From Anaerolineae bacterium (GTDB taxonomy: Bacteria > Chloroflexota > Anaerolineae > JADYZS01), in contig JADYZS010000485.1 in assembly GCA_020853075.1 (NCBI GenBank), positions 1 through 8,859 of the forward strand: 8,859 nucleotides of DNA. Direction: 5' to 3'. A model generated the notes under the pieces. That model ran no database searches. It was not told the DNA's origin and saw nothing but the letters and a program-made list of their open reading frames with translations. Position numbers and translations under genes: made by a program. This document shows positions 6,000 through 8,859 of this stretch, in pieces (position 1 is the stretch's first letter; each line of letters starts with the position of its first letter).

Positions 6000-6476
6000 A
6001 TGTCTGCAAACAATAAAGAAGTATATGTAACCCAGGAAGGGTTACAGAAGATACAGGAAGAATTGGATTTTCTGAAATCCGTACGCCGCACGGAGATCGC
6101 CCGGCGTATCCGTGAAGCAAAGGAAGCGGGCGACATCATGGAGAACGCAGGATACGATGAGGCCAAGAACGAGCAGGCCTTTGTAGAAGGGCGCATCCTC
6201 CAACTGGAGCAGATGGTGCGCAACGCCGTCCTGATCGGTGAACAGGTTCGCCACGACCACGTGGAGTTAGGCCACTACGTTACGGTGCGAGAGCAGAACA
6301 CAAATGAATTGGAGCGCTACCTTATCGTCGGTTCTGCTGAAGCCGCCCCTGGCGACGGGCGCATCTCCAACGAGTCGCCTCTAGGAAAAGCCTTGATGAA
6401 CCGGCGCGAGGGTGAGCATGTAACCGTCAAGACCCCCGGTGGCACTCTCCAGTTTGAGATTGTTAAGATAGAATGA
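6000..6476 (+). CDS. greA: transcript cleavage factor GreA
   Basis: A 158-residue GreA of normal length. It enters the secondary channel of RNA polymerase and stimulates cleavage of backtracked RNA, rescuing paused complexes. Residues 1-78 form the N-terminal coiled coil, opening with VYVTQEGLQKIQEELDFLK. The tip reads GDIMENAGYDEAKNEQ, with the acidic pair D45 and E48 that coordinates the catalytic magnesium. The usual acidic or polar residue after the ENA triplet is glycine (G51) here. The C-terminal FKBP-like domain contains ISNESPLGKALMNRREG (122-138) and ends VKTPGGTLQFEIVKIE, as expected. The ATG at 6000 has GAGG 4 nt upstream. It is preceded by a strong promoter and a leader terminator, and followed after 106 nt by lysS, a pairing seen in other bacteria. 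Confidence 0.97.
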   Translation: MSANNKEVYVTQEGLQKIQEELDFLKSVRRTEIARRIREAKEAGDIMENAGYDEAKNEQAFVEGRILQLEQMVRNAVLIGEQVRHDHVELGHYVTVREQNTNELERYLIVGSAEAAPGDGRISNESPLGKALMNRREGEHVTVKTPGGTLQFEIVKIE

Positions 6477-6482
6477 TATGAC
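6454..6482 (+). promoter_or_regulatory. possible weak promoter for lysS overlapping the greA 3' end
   Basis: TTGAGA (6454-6459, five of six) and TATGAC (6477-6482, four of six) are 17 bases apart in a locally AT-rich patch spanning the greA stop codon. It would start a transcript near 6489, just ahead of the hairpins that precede lysS. Such a match can arise by chance. Confidence 0.25.
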
Positions 6483-6525
6483 CAGGCTACCAGGGCCAGG
6501 AACCTCGTGGTAGTGATGGTCTGGT
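6481..6525 (+). other. nested inverted repeat in the greA-lysS gap
   Basis: An outer pair ACCAG (6481-6485)/CTGGT (6521-6525) encloses an inner pair CTACCA (6487-6492)/TGGTAG (6508-6513). It begins 4 bases after the greA stop and abuts a second, stronger hairpin at 6526-6558. No T tract follows it. It could be part of a structured lysS leader or simply RNA structure protecting the greA end. Confidence 0.4.
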
Positions 6526-6563
6526 GACGCGCGATGGAAAGCCTATCCGTCGCGCGTCTTATT
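6526..6563 (+). terminator. GC-rich 12-bp hairpin between greA and lysS (weak terminator or attenuator)
   Basis: GACGCGCGATGG (6526-6537) pairs with CCGTCGCGCGTC (6547-6558), 12 base pairs with one T-G wobble, across a 9-base loop. The following TTATT is only a poor U tract, so termination is probably partial. Its 3' arm ends 15 bases before the GAGGAGG that precedes lysS. It may lower lysS and GH57 expression relative to greA, or serve as an attenuator. Confidence 0.5.
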
Positions 6564-6582
6564 GCGATCATGAGGAGGCAAA

Positions 6583-8058
6583 GTGCCTGAGACCTTGACC
6601 GATCAGGAATTGGTGCGCCGTGCGAAGGCGCAGCGACTGCGGGCGCAGGGGCAGGATCCCTATCCGCCCCGTTGCGAGCGCACCCACACCATCGCCGAGG
6701 CTCGCCACGGCTACGAGAACGGAGAGATTGCAAATAACCACGCGGTGAGCCTCGCCGGAAGGCTCATCTCCATTCGGATCATGGGCAGAGCCTCCTTTGC
6801 CCACCTGGAGGATGGCACGGGCCGCATCCAACTTTTCTTCAGGAAAGACGCTCTCGGCGATGCTTCATACGAGGCCTTCAAGGGCGATTTAGACCTGGGT
6901 GATTTCGTCGGCGCGACCGGCACACTCTTCACAACGAAGACGGGCGAAGTGACGGTCTCTGTGGAACGATGGCAACTCCTGGCCAAGGCGATGCACCCGC
7001 TGCCTGACAAGTGGCATGGCCTCAAAGACGTTGAGACGCGCTACCGCCAACGCTACGTGGACCTCCTGGTAAATCCCGACGTGCGGCGTGTCTTTGTCAC
7101 GCGGGCGCGCCTCATCGCGGCCCTGCGCCGCTTCCTGGATAGCCGTGGCTTCTTAGAAGTTGAAACGCCGATCCTGCAACCTATCTACGGGGGCGCGGCT
7201 GCCAAGCCCTTTATGACCCATCACAATCCACTGGACCAGGATCTCTACCTGCGCATCAGTTTTGAGCTCTACCTGAAGCGGCTCCTGGTGGGCGGGTACG
7301 AACGGGTCTATGAGATCGGGCGAGACTTCCGTAACGAAGGCGTCTCCTTCAAACACAATCCGGAATTCACACAACTGGAATTCTACCAGGCGTATGCCGA
7401 TTATAACGAAGTGATGAGGATCACCGAGGAGATGATCGCCTACGTGGCCGACGAGGTGTTGGGCACACGGCGGATCACCTACCAGGAGCACGAGATTGAC
7501 CTCTCTCCCCCCTGGCCGCGCCTCGCCCTGCGCCGGGCTATCCTTGAGAGAACCGGCATAGACTACGACCAACACCCGACGGCTGAGGGCCTGTACCAGG
7601 CCATCCGGGCGATAGGCGGCAACGTAGAACCCAAAGCGACCCGGGGCAAACTGATAGATGCGCTCCTCAGCAATTACGTGGAGCCCCATCTCATACAGCC
7701 TACGTTCTTAACGGACTACCCGCTGGAAGTATCGCCGCTGGCGAAAATGAAGCCGGGCCACCCCGATACCGTAGAGCGCTTTGAGGGCTTCGTCGGCGGC
7801 ATGGAGATCTGCAATGCCTTCAGCGAACTGAACGATCCCGAAGATCAGGAGGCGCGATTTATCGCCATGGGGCGCGACGCAGCCGCGGGCGATGAGGAAG
7901 CGCACCCGATGGACGATGACTTCCTGCGCGCGCTCCGCTACGGCATGCCGCCCACAGGCGGTTTTGGTATGGGGATTGACCGTTTGACTATGCTACTCAC
8001 GAACCAGGCTTCCATTCGCGAGGTCATCCTCTTCCCTCACCTGCGCAGCAAGGAGTGA
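6583..8058 (+). CDS. lysS: lysyl-tRNA synthetase, class II
   Basis: A 491-residue LysRS that charges tRNA(Lys) with lysine in the cytoplasm. The N-terminal OB fold that reads the anticodon spans about 50-140 (VSLAGRLISIRIMGRASFAHL, then DGTGRIQLFF). The catalytic domain carries all three class II motifs: motif 1 near FLEVETPILQPIYGGAAAKPF (190-210), motif 2 YEIGRDFRNEGVSFKHNPEF (243-262) and motif 3 GFGMGIDRLTMLL (460-472). HHNPLDQDLYLRI (213-225) and NAFSELNDPEDQEARF (411-426) are specific to LysRS within the class, which separates it from AsnRS and AspRS. Length is usual and it appears intact. The start is GTG at 6583, with GAGGAGG 4 nt upstream. It lies 106 nt after greA, across a strong hairpin, and its stop is 3 nt before the GH57 start. 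No T-box was found ahead of it. Confidence 0.98.
   Translation: MPETLTDQELVRRAKAQRLRAQGQDPYPPRCERTHTIAEARHGYENGEIANNHAVSLAGRLISIRIMGRASFAHLEDGTGRIQLFFRKDALGDASYEAFKGDLDLGDFVGATGTLFTTKTGEVTVSVERWQLLAKAMHPLPDKWHGLKDVETRYRQRYVDLLVNPDVRRVFVTRARLIAALRRFLDSRGFLEVETPILQPIYGGAAAKPFMTHHNPLDQDLYLRISFELYLKRLLVGGYERVYEIGRDFRNEGVSFKHNPEFTQLEFYQAYADYNEVMRITEEMIAYVADEVLGTRRITYQEHEIDLSPPWPRLALRRAILERTGIDYDQHPTAEGLYQAIRAIGGNVEPKATRGKLIDALLSNYVEPHLIQPTFLTDYPLEVSPLAKMKPGHPDTVERFEGFVGGMEICNAFSELNDPEDQEARFIAMGRDAAAGDEEAHPMDDDFLRALRYGMPPTGGFGMGIDRLTMLLTNQASIREVILFPHLRSKE
8050..8055 (+). promoter_or_regulatory. ribosome binding site of the GH57 gene inside lysS
   Basis: AAGGAG lies in the last codons of lysS, immediately before its TGA, and 6 nt before the GTG at 8062. 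It fixes the GH57 start and implies translation from the same message as lysS. Confidence 0.7.
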
Positions 8059-8061
8059 CCT

Positions 8062-8859
8062 GTGGCTCGCCCGCTGTACGTCGCCATCGTTTGGCACATG
8101 CACCAGCCCTCGTACAAGAATCCGGCGACCGGCATCTACGAGTTGCCCTGGGTGCGACTACACGGAGCCAGAAACTACCTCCGCATGGCAGACCTGGTTA
8201 GCGACCATCCGGGAGCCCACGTCACGTTCAACCTCGTCCCTTGCCTGGTGGAACAACTGGCCGAGTATGCGACAGGCAGGGCAGAGGATCGGTTGATGCG
8301 GCTCGCCTTGCAGGAAGAGTTGAGCCGGGAAGAGAAACGCTATCTCCTCAATATCTGCCATAGCCCCCGGTGGCAGCAGAAAGGCCGCCGCCAGCATCGT
8401 TACACCTTGTTGCAAGCGCGGCGCACCGAAGCCATCGCCTATCCGGATGCGTTCACTCGGCAGGACTACCGCGACCTCGTCGTCTGGTTCAACCTGACCG
8501 CGATGGATCTCAACTGGCTGGAGCGCGACGAACGGCTGCAAGGGTTGGTTTTCAAAGAGCGCAACTTCACCGCAGAGGATATAACGACCATTCATGCCGT
8601 CCAGCAGGAGATCATCGCCCGCACGCTACCGCGCTACCGGGAATTGCAGGATCAGGGCCAGATAGAACTGACTACGACTCCTTACTACCACCCTATTTTG
8701 CCGCTGTTAATAGATACCGAGAGCGCGCAGCGTGCCACCCCCGGCCTGCCGCTTCCTGCGCTTCCGCTCCGTGCGCCGGAGGACGCCGAGGCCCAGTTGC
8801 GAAGGGCCTACGAGTACCATAGGGAGGTCTTCGGACGCGCGCCGCGAGGGTTGTGGCCG
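8062..8859 (+). CDS. glycoside hydrolase family 57, N-terminal part (runs off window)
   Basis: From the GTG at 8062 the frame is open for 266 codons to the end of the window, so the C-terminus is missing. The N-terminus reads ARPLYVAIVWHMHQPSYK, with the HQP signature (14-16) of the GH57 (alpha/beta)7 barrel, then LPWVRLHGARNY (28-39) and HVTFNLVPCLVEQL (53-66). IELTTTPYYHPILPLL (201-216) is the second conserved GH57 region. The last codons, GLWP, begin the next one. The catalytic glutamate and aspartate would lie beyond the edge. GH57 enzymes act on alpha-glucans (amylases, 4-alpha-glucanotransferases, branching enzymes, amylopullulanases), and the subtype cannot be decided from this part. 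No signal peptide is seen, which suggests a cytoplasmic role such as glycogen or maltodextrin turnover. The start is 3 nt after the lysS stop, with its ribosome site inside lysS. Confidence 0.93.
   Translation, partial: MARPLYVAIVWHMHQPSYKNPATGIYELPWVRLHGARNYLRMADLVSDHPGAHVTFNLVPCLVEQLAEYATGRAEDRLMRLALQEELSREEKRYLLNICHSPRWQQKGRRQHRYTLLQARRTEAIAYPDAFTRQDYRDLVVWFNLTAMDLNWLERDERLQGLVFKERNFTAEDITTIHAVQQEIIARTLPRYRELQDQGQIELTTTPYYHPILPLLIDTESAQRATPGLPLPALPLRAPEDAEAQLRRAYEYHREVFGRAPRGLWP

Noticed and set aside
6481..6582. T-box riboswitch ahead of lysS
   Set aside because: T-boxes regulate many synthetase genes, but the conserved AGGGUGGNACCGCG core is absent; the nearest string (around 6493-6507) does not fit.
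7153..7689. 178-codon minus-strand frame inside lysS
   Set aside because: Antisense to the LysRS catalytic domain; no ribosome site or domain was seen, so it is a coding shadow.
8158..8822. Alternative frames on both strands over the 3' end of the window (145 and 150 codons)
   Set aside because: The GH57 frame starting at 8062 is open throughout and carries family motifs, so these frames are its shadows.
1..8859. CRISPR array, insertion sequence, phage or defence genes
   Set aside because: No regularly spaced direct repeats, transposase, integrase, terminal inverted repeats or defence-type nuclease motifs were seen by eye on either strand.

Overview
The window looks like chromosomal DNA of a GC-rich bacterium, most probably a Chloroflexota (Anaerolineae-like) lineage. 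Three things suggest this: a secreted protein ending in FLPLAVKR, a C-terminal pattern I recall from many exported Chloroflexota proteins; the greA-lysS pair followed by a family-57 glycoside hydrolase; and the mix of GTG starts with strong AGGAGG-type ribosome sites. The lineage call is inference from remembered family patterns, not from a marker gene search.

Layout. The left two thirds (1-5733) is a run of six genes on the minus strand. In transcription order they are an SMP-30/gluconolactonase-type lactonase (4855-5733), a molybdopterin/[4Fe-4S] oxidoreductase of the DMSO-reductase superfamily (2692-4794), a YbaK-type tRNA-editing deacylase overlapping it by 7 nt (2228-2698), a SAM methyltransferase with a C-terminal zinc ribbon and clearly lower GC (1200-2195), a secreted protein made of two 99-residue beta-type repeats (336-1067), and the start of a CrtC/AttH lipocalin-like protein cut by the window edge (1-310). 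The first three form a tight unit behind a good sigma-70-type promoter. The last two look like a second unit with its own possible promoter.

The right third (6000-8859) is a plus-strand housekeeping run: greA (transcript cleavage factor), lysS (class II lysyl-tRNA synthetase) and a GH57 glycoside hydrolase that runs off the window. The 266-base gap 5734-5999 holds two divergent promoters whose -35 boxes lie about 42 bases apart.

The most interesting signal is in the greA leader. A near-consensus promoter (TTTACA-17-TATAAT) is followed within about 15 bases of the predicted start by an 8-bp hairpin and six Ts. That should make a roughly 40-nt terminated RNA ahead of greA, the same arrangement as the GraL RNAs of E. 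coli greA. A second structured region, with a 12-bp GC-rich hairpin, separates greA from lysS. No tRNA, rRNA, CRISPR array, insertion sequence or phage gene was seen.
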